A stretch of DNA of 64,000 bases from Macrophomina tecta (taxonomy: Eukaryota; Ascomycota; Dothideomycetes; Botryosphaeriales; Botryosphaeriaceae): the NCBI GenBank assembly GCA_024180945.1, contig JAKSGN010000042.1:124001-188000 (forward strand), given 5' to 3'. Below the pieces are notes generated by a model. The model did no database searches. It had not been told where the DNA came from and worked only from the letters and a program-made list of their open reading frames with translations. Position numbers and translations under genes: made by a program. Shown here piece by piece: positions 8,904 to 22,604 of this stretch. Each line of letters begins with the position of its first letter. Positions within the stretch are counted from its first letter, which is position 1.

Positions 8904-10212
8904 CCGCACCCGTGCAAAAGTCAGGGCGCACGGACGTGCACGAGTCAAAACAACAACGTACCCTCTTCATCCCTTGCCTCATTACACCACCATGCAGCGC
9001 ATCTTTGGACGCGAAATTTCAGGCAATGCTAGGCAAAGGCATCAGCTTTCACATGATCAACGAGTTTCGGTTATTACACAATCGCAAGATGGTAAATCTG
9101 GGCGTCAAATTGCCCGTGAGACTCGCTTCTCAGAACACGCAATTAGGAGCTGCATCAACCACTACAATACGACTGGCCAGATTGATCTAACACCTCGTAC
9201 TGGCCGTCCCCCAAAGTCAGCCTTCGCACGGAGCGCCAGATTATTCGTTTTGTTAACCGGTTCCCAAAACTTAAGCACAGCCAGGTGATTAAGCAACTCC
9301 AGTTATCTATCCATAAAGATACGCTCAGGCGTATTCTACGCAAGAACCATATTACCAAATGGCGTGCAAAGAATCGGCCTTGGATCTCTCAAGCGAATGC
9401 CCGCATTCGGTACCAATATGCAAAGAAATACCGGTATAAGAGCTGGAGATGGTGGATGAGGGTTACGTTCGGTGATGAGTGCTCAGTTGAGCAGGGCTCT
9501 GGCCACGCACCAAGCTGGGTTTTCCGTACGCCTGGCCAGCAAAAGTGGGACCAAAGCCGGCTTAATACACGGCCACTTGGCAAGAAGGCAAGATGTATGG
9601 TATGGGGTGGCTTTTCAGGCCAGCTAGGGGTGTCTGATTTACACGTTATGGAGCGTGATTTGGACTCTCCTAGGCAAGGCTATACTGCCAAATCCTATAT
9701 CAAAGTACTGGAGGAACAGGTGCCAAGAAACTACGACTATGGTATGTACTGGTTACAAGATGGTGCTGGTATTCATCGGGCGAACCGGGTGAAGAAATGG
9801 CTGCGTGATCACCAAATTAGGTGCATTACTCACCCCCATATTCGCCTGATCTGAACCTCCAGGAATACCTTTGGTGGCCACTAAAGATGAAGCTTCAAGA
9901 GATTGCGCCATTTATTGAGCTTGAGAAGAATCCTGAGCGCGTGGAGGCATTACTAGCTGAGTGGTTACCTAGGGCATACGCATTGGTGGAAAAACCAAGC
10001 CTTAAAGCGCTTTGTAAAAGTATGCCACAACGGCTTGTAGATGTTATTCAAGCTGGTGGCTATCAAACTCGCTGGTAGCCTAGCTTTATAAAGAATCAAC
10101 TCTTACTGCATTTGAGCAACTCCTTGTTGAATAATACGACTCCAAAGTATTGGTGTTGGTGGCAGGATAATTAGCGCCTTGGCCGTGCGCCCTGACTTTT
10201 GCACGGGTGCGG
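8904..10212 (+). mobile_element. Tc1-like DNA transposon, complete ends, frameshifted ORF
   Basis: 1309 bp between inverted termini that start CCGCACCCGTGCAAAAGTCA (about 30 bp alike), flanked by TA at 8902-8903 and 10213-10214. The right TA is also the left TA of the adjoining MITE. Contains a single transposase gene with two frameshifts. Confidence 0.88.
8992..10078 (+). pseudogene. Tc1-like DDE transposase with two frameshifts
   Basis: Starts at ATG 8992 (MQRIFGREISGNARQRHQLS) with paired HTH regions (QIARETRFSEHAIRSCINHY; TGQIDLTPRTGRPPK). A frameshift near 9225 moves the frame to TERQIIRFVNRFPKLKHSQV. The core has GDECSVEQG and WLQDGAGIHRA, the first two catalytic Asp positions. A second frameshift near 9822 restores YSPDLNLQEYLWW, with the catalytic Glu. 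The end is at 10078. Catalytic residues survive but the gene cannot make one polypeptide without repair, so it is inactive unless assembly errors explain the shifts. Confidence 0.85.
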
Positions 10213-10214
10213 TA

Positions 10215-10651
10215 ACGTGTTCCACCACTCCTCGGCCCACCCCAGTCCTCGGCCCACTCCAAAAACCCACCAAAAATCGGAAAAATCGTACCTTAATATC
10301 TCAACAATGGCTGGGTAATAAATTCTAAAATTTTAATAGATGATAGGTAGTACTTAGAAATAGAGGATATTAAATTTCTAAGAGCGAAACTTCTATAGTT
10401 CTTGAGATATTAAGGAAAAGGTAAAACTTTTTAAATTTGGGGGCCAAAACACTACTATTTTAAAAACTATAAGCTTTTAGCATTTAAGAATTTAATGACC
10501 TTTAGTTTTAGGCAATATATATAACGTATTAAAATTTTAGAATTTATTATCCAGCCATTGTTGTGATACTGAGGTACGATTTTTCTGATTTTTGGTGGGT
10601 TTTTGGAGTGGGCCGAGGACTTGGGGTGGGCCGAGGAGTGGTGGAACACGT
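10215..10651. mobile_element. MITE 1, non-autonomous pogo-type element, 437 bp
   Basis: No coding capacity. Inverted termini of roughly 125 bp start ACGTGTTCCACCACTCCTCG and contain a tandem CCTCGGCCCAC dimer, as in the pogo elements. TA flanks lie at 10213-10214 and 10652-10653. The AT-rich centre and long inverted arms could fold into one hairpin. It sits exactly in the right TA of the Tc1 element. No autonomous partner with the same dimer is in the window. Confidence 0.85.
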
Positions 10652-10678
10652 TAGCGCAATTGCATTACCGTTGGCGTT

Positions 10679-10711
10679 TAGTAACTAATCGGCTCGATTA
10701 GTAACTGATCG
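10679..10711. repeat. Tandem dimer, probable transposon terminus
   Basis: Two copies of GATTAGTAACTxATCGG-like sequence back to back (10679-10711), next to a truncated Tc1-like ORF. This has the same two-unit layout as the termini elsewhere in the window. The matching opposite end is not seen. Confidence 0.4.
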
Positions 10712-10777
10712 GGTCTTTGCGCTATACCGGGGCACAATTATTCGATCGTGGCAGTCGACTCTAGTCTGTTCGCGTAC

Positions 10778-11077
10778 TTATTTATAGGTGGCCTTTGGGT
10801 CCTTTCGCACGATACGAAGAATATGTCTTTTATCGCCATCTGACAAGATCTTAGGCCTGCCAGAGCGAAGCTGAGAGCGTCCTTCGTTGCGTAGTAGCGT
10901 GAGCAATGAGGTCGATCTAATGGTGGATTTCGGCACGCCAAGCTCCTTGCGAAACCACGCCGGCTTCTGCCCCAACGCCGTGCAGGCAAGCAAAATGCCG
11001 CGCTGGTGAGGAGAGTACTGTTGATTTGGAGCATGAGGACCGAAGAGCTCCTTTAAAGGCGTGCGTTGCGGCGGCAT
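10778..11077 (-). pseudogene. Tc1-like transposase, N-terminal fragment
   Basis: From ATG 11077 (MPPQRTPLKELFGPHAPNQQ) the frame reads a Tc1-type bipartite HTH: YSPHQRGILLACTALGQ, ELGVPKSTIRST, then SGRPKILSDGDKRHILR. It stops after DPKATYK at 10778, well before any DDE residue. The promoter-proximal flank and the rest of the element are missing or unrecognisable. It differs from the Tc1 element at 8.9-10.2 kb. Confidence 0.6.
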
Positions 11078-11189
11078 AAGAGTGGCGCAAAGAAGTCGTG
11101 TTGCTGCGCGTCGCGATTTTGACACGCGCGCGCGGTGGACCGTGCGAGAACTTTTGTCCTAGTACTGTAGCACGCGGAGCCGTAGTCCA

Positions 11190-11580
11190 TACACCGTAGG
11201 CTAGAGCGGCACAAACTTTTAGGGCAGAATCCCTAAGAAAAGGCCCAGAAAGGGATAGGGTCTGATAGGTTCTATAGCGTTACGGCTACAGAACTCATCG
11301 CCATTGATACTAGGATAGAACTAGAAGCCAGACAGTAGCTAGAGAAAGACAGCCTCGGACCAAGCACCTACAAAATCTCTAGCGATTCTAAAGCAGTTCT
11401 CCAGGCGTTGGCTAAACCATATAAACAATAGTCGGAAGAGCATGGGTAGGTCTATCCTAACAACAGTTTAATACCCAAGGAAAGCTCTTATATCAGTTTC
11501 TCCTTAAAAGGTTTACCTAGCCACACCTAGATCCAGGGGAACGAAGAGGTATTGAGCGCCAAAGAGCAAGAATGATCAGG
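11190..11580 (+). pseudogene. Decayed Tad1-like LINE fragment (RNase H region)
   Basis: In translation it reads ATELIAIDTRIELEARQ, a stop, KDSLGPSTYKISSDSKAVLQ and then ALAKPYKQ before another stop. This matches the RNase H domain of the full-length LINE (AAELIAIDTGMELA and YTIYSDSKAALQALANPYKR). Stops replace Gln codons, consistent with CAG/CAA to TAG/TAA. Both ends are ragged. Confidence 0.65.
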
Positions 11581-12003
11581 TAAGTACCAAAAATAAAAAG
11601 TTGGACGGTCCAAACAGTTGAAGAATCCATTGAACCACATACCGTACCTTGTGTGCGAGCGATTTGTGCCCTCTGTGAGATGTTACGCTCCCATGTTATT
11701 TTTTCATTTCTCCTTTAGAACCCGCCCCGCCACTCAGTGGCAGACCGACCGGCCAAGAGATAATGAGATGTAAGCAAGACGTACTCCTGCATACTTGAAC
11801 TGGAAGAATGTAATCTTAGGTTGGTGGGCCGCTGTTTAGGCGGCCCTCAAGTGTCTCGAACAGTCCAAGACCACGCCACACCACCAACGCCACCAACACC
11901 ACCGCCTCACTCCCAGCATCCCTCACCAACGCTAAGAGGCCCTCTTAAGCTCACGCCCGGCAAGAGCGCAAGGTCGCCGTTTTGAAACGGCGGCTAGCTG
12001 TCG
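11581..12003. other. Downstream flank of the ENA ATPase gene
   Basis: About 420 bp with no recognisable gene or repeat; it includes a CCACCAACG-rich patch at 11880-11930. Likely holds the 3' UTR and terminator of the ATPase gene on the minus strand. Confidence 0.4.
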
Positions 12004-15000
12004 TTATTGAGCCTTTTCGCAGGAAACGTCTTCCGACTCCGCCTTGCCAAGGCCAGATCTGAATTTCCCAAAGATCCTCGCCTGCGGGTCTTCGCCTGCC
12101 TGCGTCGTGGTTTGCGATGGTAGCGTTCCCTGCTTATTCGCCTTTGCGGCCCTGCGCCTGTAGAAGACACGCTTCGCCCATTTCCACGCCTCCACGCCTG
12201 CGAAGAAGAGTCCAGCGGCTATGAACACAATCCCCCACTCCCAGGAAATGCCTTCGTGGCGGAAGACATCGTGGTTAATAACTGGAATATAGAGAGTGGG
12301 GAAGATAGTGATGAAGCCAGCTATGATGGCCCAGAAGAGGAACCTGTTGCGCCAGACATCGTAGGCCCACTGCGTGAAGTATTTGTCACTGTTGGGTTGC
12401 ATGCGGAAGAAACTGCGGCGCATGTCGACCATCTCCCACGCCAGGAAAAGCGCGAACCATGTCAGGCAGGCGAAGGTTGTGGCGCGGGCGCGGAAGACGG
12501 TATCGCAGACTGGTTCGCCAGCGGCGTTGCGGTAAGAGTCGTTGCAGTTCTGGCCGAGGTTGCCGTCACCGAAGCCAAAGAGGACGAGCGAGAAGGCGCC
12601 GAGGCAAAGGACGGATACCCAGAGGCCGTAGATTACCATATCGATCATGACTTCGATGGTAAAGACACCTCGCTTTAGGCTCTGAGGTGGCCGCTGCATG
12701 ATGTCCGGAGCAGCGACTTCGAAACCGAGACCCATGTCAGGCATGCCGGACGTGATCATGATGACCCACATGATTTCAACTGGAGCAAGAGGGAAGATGG
12801 AAAGGCCTTGGTCGTCCTTGAAAGCAAGACCAACAAGAAGAACAGTGGCTTGAGCGATATTCTCGGCCAGTAGGTGCAAAATGAACTTTTGGATGTTGTC
12901 AAACATGCGTCGACCCTCTTCGATGGCGTTGAGGATTGAAGCGAAGTTGTCGTCGGTGAGAACAATATCCGAAGCGTCTTTTGCGACATCGGATCCAGCT
13001 TGGCCCATAGCAATGCCAACGTCAGCCCTCTTCAGACTCGGAGAGTCGTTAACACCGTCTCCCGTCTGGAAACGCGTTAGTGAACCTTGTGATCAAATGA
13101 TGAGATTGGTTTTACCATAGCAGCAAATCTCTTTCGACGGTGAAGCGCCTCGATCATCCGGACCTTAGTAGTAGGAGAACAGCGAGCAATAACCAAAGGA
13201 AGAACCGGAAGATCATCGATCTCCTCGTCAGAAAGCTTGTCGAACTGGGTAGCCGTCATGACCATGGCATCTGTCATTTCCTTGCTAAAAGTATGCATGT
13301 GAGGTGGCAATATGCCAACTTCAGAAGCGATTGCCGAAGCGGTCCCGGGGTGGTCACCCGTCAACATATGAACGTCGATACCGGCTTCCTGGCATTCTCT
13401 CACAGAGGGCGCAGACTCCGGACGCGGTGGGTCATAAATACCTATCAACTGTATAAGCATATCTTTATTTGCAGCGCATAGTAGGTTCGGACTTCCACAT
13501 ACCAACCAATCCACGGAAAGTCAGATCATTCTCGATTTCGTTGCGGTTGAGCTCTTCGCCCTTTTTGACGTCCATCGTGAAGTCTCTAGAAGCCAAAGCC
13601 AGAACACGAAGCCCAAGGGAGGCAAGTGCTTCCATGTTTGCCAGGATGTTGTCACGAATTTCAGGGACAACCGGGACGGCCTCGACTCCATCCAAGTAGA
13701 TAGATGTGCAGCTGTCGATGATACGCTCAACAGCTCCCTTCGTGAAAACGTGCTTCTTTCCTACTTTGACCTCTTCGAAAATGACCGACATCTTCTTAAC
13801 GGTCGAGTCGAACGGAAACTCAGCAAGCTGCTTCCAGATGGGAGCGTCGCCGTCGGTGAAGCGTTGCCGGTTCCAGCCGAAACGAGAGGCGAAAACTTGG
13901 ATAGCAATCTCAGTCGGATCTCCTCGAGCATTCCACTCACCCGGGCGACTTTCATGGACAGTGGCGAGATTGGCCAATGATGCGACCCTTAGATAGTCCT
14001 GTAGAGGCTGATTGTTCTCAAGAAATTCGGTAGGTTCAGCGGCCTTTCCGTTACTCTGACCTTTGCTGAACTTCATGTTCCGAGGCTGGTCAGGCTCGAA
14101 GAACAGACCACCAAGAGTCGGGTTGTACGGTTCATTTGAGTCGCCAACGGAGTAGGTGCCTCTAGAAGGGATCCAGGCCTTCTTTGCGACCATTTTCCCC
14201 TGGGTCAGTGTACCTGTCTTGTCCGAGCATATGTCTGCGATGCGTCAGCGTATAATCTCAGACGAACATAGAACGCTTACATACCTGTCACAGCTCCGAG
14301 GGCCTCGAGCGATTTAAGGTTCCGGACAATAACGTTTCTCTCCACCATTCTTTTAGTGCCAGCAGCCATAGTAATTGTCAGAACGACGATAAGGGAGGCA
14401 GGAATCATACTAAGGCCAGTAGCCACCGCGTAAATGATGACCTCCTTCTCATTCCTGAACTCATTGGCAGCAAGGACAATGATGGCGCAAACGACGGCAA
14501 TACCGAAGAGGAGGATGGCAAGCCAGGAAAGTTTCTTCTGCAGGGGAGTGCCAACGTTAACGCCGAGGAATCTCCCTAGCGCATCGAAACCGGTCATGGC
14601 GTAGGCTTGAGCATAACGATGAGGCCCAGCCTTTCCATCTGAGTTCCGCTTGACAGGACGGCGCTTGGAGCCCTTGGATCTCAATGCAGCAGCGATGGAT
14701 CCAATTTCAGTGTACATGCCGGTGGCGAAGACAATGCCTCTAGCTCTACCTTTGGTAACGGTAGAGGAGCTGAATGCCACATTAAGACGGTCGCCCGGTC
14801 CGGTATCATCGTGGAAGGTGGCATCGGCATCCTTGCGGACGGGTAAAGACTCCCCAGTCAGGAGAGCTTCATCAGTTTCGAAATTAATAGCCTCGATAAG
14901 TCTATGGATATGTGAACACATTGTTCCAGCGGGGCTTAGAATGACGGGGACTTACCGAACATCGGCGGGAACAGTGTCGCCGGTCTTCATCTCGACCATG

Positions 15001-15535
15001 TCACCAGGAACGATCTCAGCAGTTGGAACAGTAAGGTTCTTACCGTCGCGCACGGCATTGGCCGTAGGCGAGCTGAGCGATCTAAGCGAATCCATGGTCT
15101 TCTCGGCTTGGAACTCCTGAAAGAAGCCCACGACTATGTTGAGGATGATGATGGCGGCTATAACGCCACCCTCAATCCACGAGTGGATGGCAAAGCTGAC
15201 AGCCATTGCCAGGATAAGCACCTGGGAGTTGGATCAGCCTTTTCTTCATCTGGGAACACTTGGAAAGTGGTGCGCATAACTAGAGTCATTGCATTTGCAA
15301 TCTGCCGGAGAAGGATCTTCCCCGGCGCAACGCCTTCAGCGTCACCAAGCTCATTGCGGCCGTATTCCTCAACGCGCTTCTGGGCTTCGGCAGATGTGAG
15401 GCCGTCATTGGAATCAGCGCCAATTTCGGCAGTGACGGTCGGGTGAGGCAACGCGTGAGCTGGACGAGACAAAGGTTTGTTTGCCTGGCCGGACACGTGC
15501 CCGGCGAAGGCGGCTTCGGATTTGTTGTTCAACAT
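12004..15535 (-). CDS. ENA-type (P-type IID) Na+/K+-exporting ATPase
   Basis: Plasma-membrane cation pump of fungal salt tolerance. Six exons: 15535..15281, 15221..14956, 14901..14285, 14234..13503, 13441..13116 and 13065..12004. The five GT-AG introns are 59, 54, 50, 61 and 50 bp. The exons sum to 3258 nt, or 1085 residues, the usual ENA length. Start ATG 15535 (MLNNKSEAAFAGHVSG); the N-terminal KPLSRPAHALPHP is family-typical. P-type motifs in order: GGVIAAIIILNIVVGF, the actuator LLTGESLPV, the phosphorylation site CSDKTGTLTQGKM split by intron 3, FTKGAVERI, MLTGDHPGTA and the hinge TGDGVNDSPSLK. Six C-terminal membrane segments follow, with IEMVDMRRSFF-like loops. No stops or frameshifts, so probably functional. 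Intron 1 closely resembles the first intron of the kinase model at 1.3-3.1 kb. Confidence 0.95.
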
Positions 15536-15639
15536 CGAAACAGGGTTCAAAGGGCAGGTTAGAGGGAGCAGGATTCTGGAAAGGCAAGGTGAAAGTAAGG
15601 GGAAGAAGAGTTAAGTAGTAGAAGGTAGGTGGGTACGAC

Positions 15640-17710
15640 TGGCTTTAGAGTTAGAGCACATGCCTGTCAATGTCTGGAAGAGAACGCCGCCAGCGTAGCC
15701 TGGGATGGGCCAAGCCACTTCATCAGACTTGGCAGGCGGGCTCCCTGGGAAGGAGCCCTCCGCACACCGCTGGCGGACCACACGGCTTCCGCATGCGGTT
15801 ATCACGGTGCCGGGACCCGACACCTAGCGTTAAACGGCCGGGCCGTCCGAGTACATATCGCATCCGCTTGCGCTCCTCACGGGTCGCTGATAATCGAGAG
15901 GTGGGCGTTCCTGCTCCAGCAGATGTGTAGGAACATCTCCTTGTCCCGCAGCGTGGGTTGCCGTAGGAAGTGGCCAAGAGCGCGCCGAGATGCGTGGGTG
16001 GCGGAAGCTTGCTTTTCGGGGGATAAAAACGGGGCTTCCCATAGGCACAGGGAAGCCCGAGCATCCCAGAGGAGACGCAGCAAGTGGACGGTGACGAGGC
16101 GGCGCAGGGCGATCCCGATCGCTCTGCATCCCACATTGTCCTGGCGCGCGTCTTGGCTCGGATTTTCGGCAAATTCCCATCCTCGATCGGGTCACGTGAA
16201 GCTTTGACACACGTCACGGAGGTCTGCTTGGTGACTTACATACTTTGTGTGGCCGCGAAATCCTACTGCACGCGTCCTCGTCGCCGCGGCTGGTAATATT
16301 TATCAGAGGAGCGTCTCTGATGGGTAGCCGAGTGTAGAGGTGATGGATGGCAGCCTGCAACACGCCATTGCAGCCTGTTGGGGTGCGGCTTCGACGCGAA
16401 AATTTTTCATCGACGCGCCGACCGCGACCACAACCGCGCTGCCTACTGCCTCCGCTTGGGCAACGCGACCCCATCTATCCAGGGAGGCTCATCGAGGGAA
16501 ACTGGGATACGAAAACCACCCGACGTACGACTACCTGGCTCGCAGCCAGGCCCGACGCTGACCCTATCCAGCCAGCCGATGTGGACGCGCCCTAGGCGTA
16601 CGACAGGACACCCTTGGGCTTGCACCGGCTCTGAGATCGCTGAGAATGCGGCGAGGGCGCAGGGGAACCTCTTTTCTGAGAACTTGTTAAGGCTAACGTG
16701 TTGTAGACCCTGGGTGCGAAACCTGTTAAGGCCTCGATGCCTCCGACCGCGAAGACCTTGTTAAGGCTCAACTTCGAGAACTCGTTAAGGCCTTTCCGAG
16801 AGAGCCGATCCGGTACGCATGTAGGAGACTCAGCAGAGGGTCTTGATAGGCGTGGTGCTCGCAACCTGGCAAGATGCGACCGGTCGGCTCGACGAGATGG
16901 AAACGGGCAAGCTCTGGGGAAGGGAAACACAGGCCAGCTTCGACGGCCCTCAACGAACCTGTTAAGCGGGCATCTACGCGACTCATTGGAGGGTCTTAAT
17001 AGGCGTGGAGCGCGCAACCTACGACGATGACACAGGCCAGCGGTGAGGGGAGGCTCTTGAGGAATCACAGGCCAGTCGTGCAACTCGTTGGAGACACAGG
17101 CCAGCTCAGAACAGGAGGGGACACAAGCTTGGTTAGGAGAGGGTGGAGCAGGTCGCCCGGCGTGGGATCTGGTCCGTTACCCCTTCTGCAAGACACGGTC
17201 GGCCTGTCATGGGGAGACCCTTACAGGCAACGCGAAACGGGGACCTGGTGAGTGTAGGGTGTTGCGCCCCTGCACAACATCTAGGCCACCCGCGGGGCGT
17301 AGTGCGCAGCAGCCACTGCTGGCTCTGAGGCCCTCACCCCTACACTGGGCTCTGACCCTCGGTGCACCTGGTTGGCAGGCAGGATCACGTCCTGGCCGGA
17401 GAGACTGCTGCGTGGCTCGAGAGAACGGATGCGCGTGTCGGTATGCATAGAGACGGGACTGTTCGCTTCTAAATACAATGCTAAAGCAAACGAGAATAAA
17501 CAAATGGGAGGTTTTAGGACAGAACGCCGGCGATGCATGCTTAAGGAGCAAACAGGGATCACTCAGGCAGGAGGGGTTTGGCCCGGCCCTAACTGTGGAG
17601 GCCGCAATGAGAGAAGTCGGCTGAAAACTGAGGTAGGGGCCTGGATAGACCTTTAGGAGACTGGAGGTCATAGGCATGTCGAACCCTACTGCAATATATA
17701 TATAGATACA
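15640..17710 (+). repeat. Dispersed non-coding repeat (WEIRD-like), long copy 2 with GC-rich body
   Basis: From about 17487 to 17710 this matches copy 4 (61505..61740), including GGCGATGCATGCTTAA, GGAGCAAACAGGGATCACTC and the shared 3' end. Copies 1 and 3 match only the last 100-165 bp. Upstream, about 1.8 kb is GC-rich with overlapping open frames on all strands, which reflects base composition; none shows a domain. I treat this as the likely body of the repeat, but its 5' limit and relation to the ATPase promoter are unknown. A solo LTR splits its 3' tail, which resumes at 17989 and joins a LINE. Confidence 0.45.
16681..17110 (+). repeat. Degenerate short tandem motifs in the GC-rich repeat body
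   Basis: Two interleaved motifs recur. AACxTGTTAAGGCx occurs near 16681, 16720, 16754, 16779 and 16956. CACAGGCCAG occurs near 16927, 17031, 17067 and 17096. A longer pair, GGGTCTTxATAGGCGTGG, lies near 16838 and 16990. Spacing is irregular (24-40 bp), so this is an old, diverged minisatellite or a structured RNA-coding segment, not a simple satellite. Confidence 0.45.
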
Positions 17711-17988
17711 TGTCAACCAGTATCCCCTCTATTCTTAGGCATTATTCCTTAGGCATCTCAGTTTCGCGAATCTTCTATCGGGAACATGGAAGGCATCATC
17801 ATGCCCAACACCCTCGGTATAGCACTTCCTCAGATATCTGACTTCCTCGGTTATACTGTCTGAGGTTGTTTATATAAAGACACTCTTTCGCCTCTCTTTA
17901 AATACTAGGCAGAAATTGAAGGCAGAAATTCAGACTTCTTCTGACCTCACTTAGTCCGAGGCCAAGGGGCCTCATCTCAAGTTCGACA
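17711..17988 (+). mobile_element. Solo LTR (278 bp) with 5-bp target duplication ATACA
   Basis: Starts TGTCAACCAG and ends GTTCGACA (TG...CA), flanked by ATACA at 17706-17710 and 17989-17993. It contains TATATAAAG near 17875 as a likely promoter and a pyrimidine-rich stretch after it. No internal retrotransposon sequence remains, so LTR-LTR recombination is likely. It interrupts the 3' tail of the non-coding repeat. Confidence 0.8.
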
Positions 17989-18951
17989 ATACAATTGTAC
18001 GATTTCCTGCCCAAACACTCAGCCCAGTAGCTAGCTTCCTAAGCCCACTAAACGCAACCTTTAAGTCACAAGGCTCGACCCAACCAAAGGAGGTAGAGGC
18101 GATTAATACGTGCCCTCCACCACCGTAGCAACTATACTTATTAGAAGATGTCCGACTAGAGTCGTCTTACCTAAGCGATAGAGGAACCTTTAGCCAAGGG
18201 CTTTAGGAAAACTCTACGATAGAAGTTTTTACAGACGTATCCAAGGTAAAGGGACAGCTAGGAGCAGCAGCAGTAACCCTTGACCAAGCTCAGAAATACC
18301 ATAGGAAAATCCAGAAAGGAGTTGGCTCCAGCAGATTATACAGCGTGTAAGCGGCGGAACTTATTACCATCTAAGCCGGGATAGAACTAACAGCCGAATA
18401 GCAGCTAGAGAAAGACTACCTAAGGCAAAGCACCTACACGATCTATAGTAACTCTAGAGCAGCCCTCTAGGTGTTAGCTAACCCCCACATACGGAAGACA
18501 GGACAAAGCATCATTAGATCTATCCTAACAATAGCTTAATCCCTAAAGGACAGCCTCTAGATTAGCTTCTCCCTCCGATGGGTTCCAAGCCACTCCAGGA
18601 TTCATGGAAACGAGGAGACAGATAGACTCGCTAAAGCCGCAACCGCACGCCTCTAGGAACACGACTACCAACCGCTAGCATAGCTTTAGATCCAGGCAGC
18701 TAAGGAAAGGCCGCACAAAGAATGGATAGCACAATAGGGAAACTCAGATAAAGGCCAACACCTCCGCAATATCGACACAGCCTAGCTAAGACCCCATGTC
18801 CGCCACCTGTACGACAAGCTCCCACGGAGCCAAGCCGGCCTTCTTGCCCAATTACGAACTGGCCACTGCTGGCTTAACCAACACCGTAAACGGGTGGGCC
18901 GGATAGACAACGAGAAATGTAAATACGGAGAAGCTGAAACAGTCTCGCACG

Positions 18952-19926
18952 CAGGGTGGCAATCAAGTCAATCAACGTCAATATCGGGTCCAGATTGATT
19001 GATTGATAAAATTTTCCAATAAGGTCAAATTTATTGATCAATAAGGTGTTGATATTGATTGAATTGAATTGATTGACGCAAGGTTCACGTAGCAAAATCT
19101 CGTGATGCTTGGCATAGTGTTGAGATTGATAGCCATACAATCTAGCTAAGTCTTGCTAGCTATAGCTACTCCCGCGGGTATAGAGTCCTCAACTTCTTTC
19201 AATGATGCCTTCTGCGTTCCATGAGCGTAGTATCTGCCCAACTGCTATAGTATTGGCCTCCAGCCTATTGCGCAATGGCGTCACCATTTGTCCTGCCGAA
19301 CTGAATATCCTCTCCACCTCTGCTGACATTGCCGGTATAGAAAAGAGGTCCAGGGCCATACGTGGTAGGCGGTGGTATTGCTGGCGGCGTAGTATCCAGT
19401 AATCGACTGGATTGGTGACTGCGTCGTCTGTAGGAGAGGTATCGAGCTGCCAGTAGGTGTACTCATCGTCGGTCAGATCTAGATGCTTGGTCCTCCTGGA
19501 GGCAGCAAGCCAGCCGTCAAATTCGCTGAGATGTTCGCGTTTACGCTTCTGCGGTAGTAATTGACTGATACTCATCCTTCCAGAGCTTTAGAACAGCTGC
19601 CTTTGCCTTCTTGATCCAGCTGTCCCTTCTAGCCATTCTGAGAGAGCGTTTATATACTAGCTGCCAAGAGAATGTGCCCGACACGTTATGTGCCAAGAGT
19701 GTATCAGATAAAAGGTTAGCCTGACGTGGCTTGAGCGCCACAAGAGCGAGATCATCATCAAAGTAGCTCTCTGTACAAGGTAAGCCGTCAATCAATATCA
19801 TCAATCAACTGGCCCGGAGCAATTGATTGATTGACGAAAATAACAGACCTCAGTTGATTGATTGACTGCCAAGACATTGGTCAATATTGATTGACCGTCA
19901 ATATTATTGAATTGATTGCCACCCTG
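18952..19926 (-). mobile_element. hAT-type DNA transposon, deletion derivative, 975 bp
   Basis: Inverted termini CAGGGTGGCAATCAA and an exact 8-bp target duplication CTCGCACG (18944-18951, 19927-19934) identify the hAT superfamily. Subterminal DNA on both sides is packed with TTGATTGA-type repeats, likely transposase-binding sites. Only the last part of a transposase gene is inside. Confidence 0.9.
19189..19804 (-). pseudogene. hAT transposase C-terminal remnant with a frameshift
   Basis: Two overlapping frames (19804..19541 and 19575..19189) together read the end of a hAT transposase. The first has KRSLRMARRDSWIKKAKAAV and LKLWKDEY; the second has SEFDGWLAASRR, then the dimerisation domain DLFSIPAMSAEVERIFSSAG, QMVTPLRNRLEANTI and EGIIERS. 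The frame changes near 19560. The BED finger and RNase-H-like core are absent. Confidence 0.8.
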
Positions 19927-20338
19927 CTCGCACGTCCTATTTAAGTGCCCGCTACTTCAAGAGGACCGGAGAAGGGTATACGAAGATAGCGGACTTACGA
20001 AAATTAGCCTATCAGCCCTGCTAGATGGGAAGCCTCCAAGTAACTCCGAACCCACCCAAAGAAAGGCACCCAAATGGCAGATTTCCGCCACACAGCTACA
20101 GGCTGTGCTTAGGTCTGCCGAGGAATCACAGCGGTTTGTTAACAGAGACGAGCCGAAGGAGTAGAGAACTCCACTTCACACCCCACACACCCTACCACCC
20201 GCTATCCTAAACCATCTACCTATTCTCCTAAATTGACATACACCAATGTACTACTAGAGAAACGCTTTGAATAGTCTGTAGCCTGCATGTCGCTTAGAGC
20301 GACGGGTCATGAGTTCAACTCAACTCAACTCCAACGCA

Positions 20339-22604
<2,266 letters not shown>

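Larger units (their letters stand above)
17994..20331 (+). pseudogene. Tad1-like LINE, 5'-truncated, RIP-decayed (copy 2), interrupted by a hAT element
   Basis: From about 18010 the frame parallels ORF2 of the full-length LINE from its post-RT region to the end: VEVVDTCP-like sequence, the RNase H segment (VFTDVSKVKGQLGAAAVTLD, then many stops at Gln codons), then AQLRTGHCWLNQHRKRVGR. After the hAT insertion (18952..19926) it resumes at 19935 with VLFKCPLLQEDRRRVYEDSG and ends FVNRDEPKE at 20163. The 3' UTR ends in an (AACTC)n tail near 20331, eight bases before the esterase ATG. The numerous TAG/TAA at former Gln codons fit RIP. Confidence 0.8.

Noticed and set aside
12256..12678. A 140-codon plus-strand frame inside the ATPase gene.
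   Set aside because: It is antisense to the ATPase's last exon and low in complexity (Glu/Asp/Gly-rich), so it is a shadow frame.
16681..17110. CRISPR-like or satellite array from the recurring GTTAAGG and ACAGGCCAG motifs.
   Set aside because: Spacing is irregular, repeats are degenerate and the genome is eukaryotic with introns. There are no spacer units of constant length.
15629..17450. Many overlapping open frames on both strands in the GC-rich segment, up to 192 codons.
   Set aside because: Frames overlap in every phase with Arg/Pro/Gly-rich translations, which is what high GC content gives. None has a domain, a consistent start or introns.
20309..20338. An in-frame ATG 30 bases upstream of the chosen esterase start.
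   Set aside because: It lies in the (AACTC)n tail of the LINE, so it is not ancestral coding sequence.
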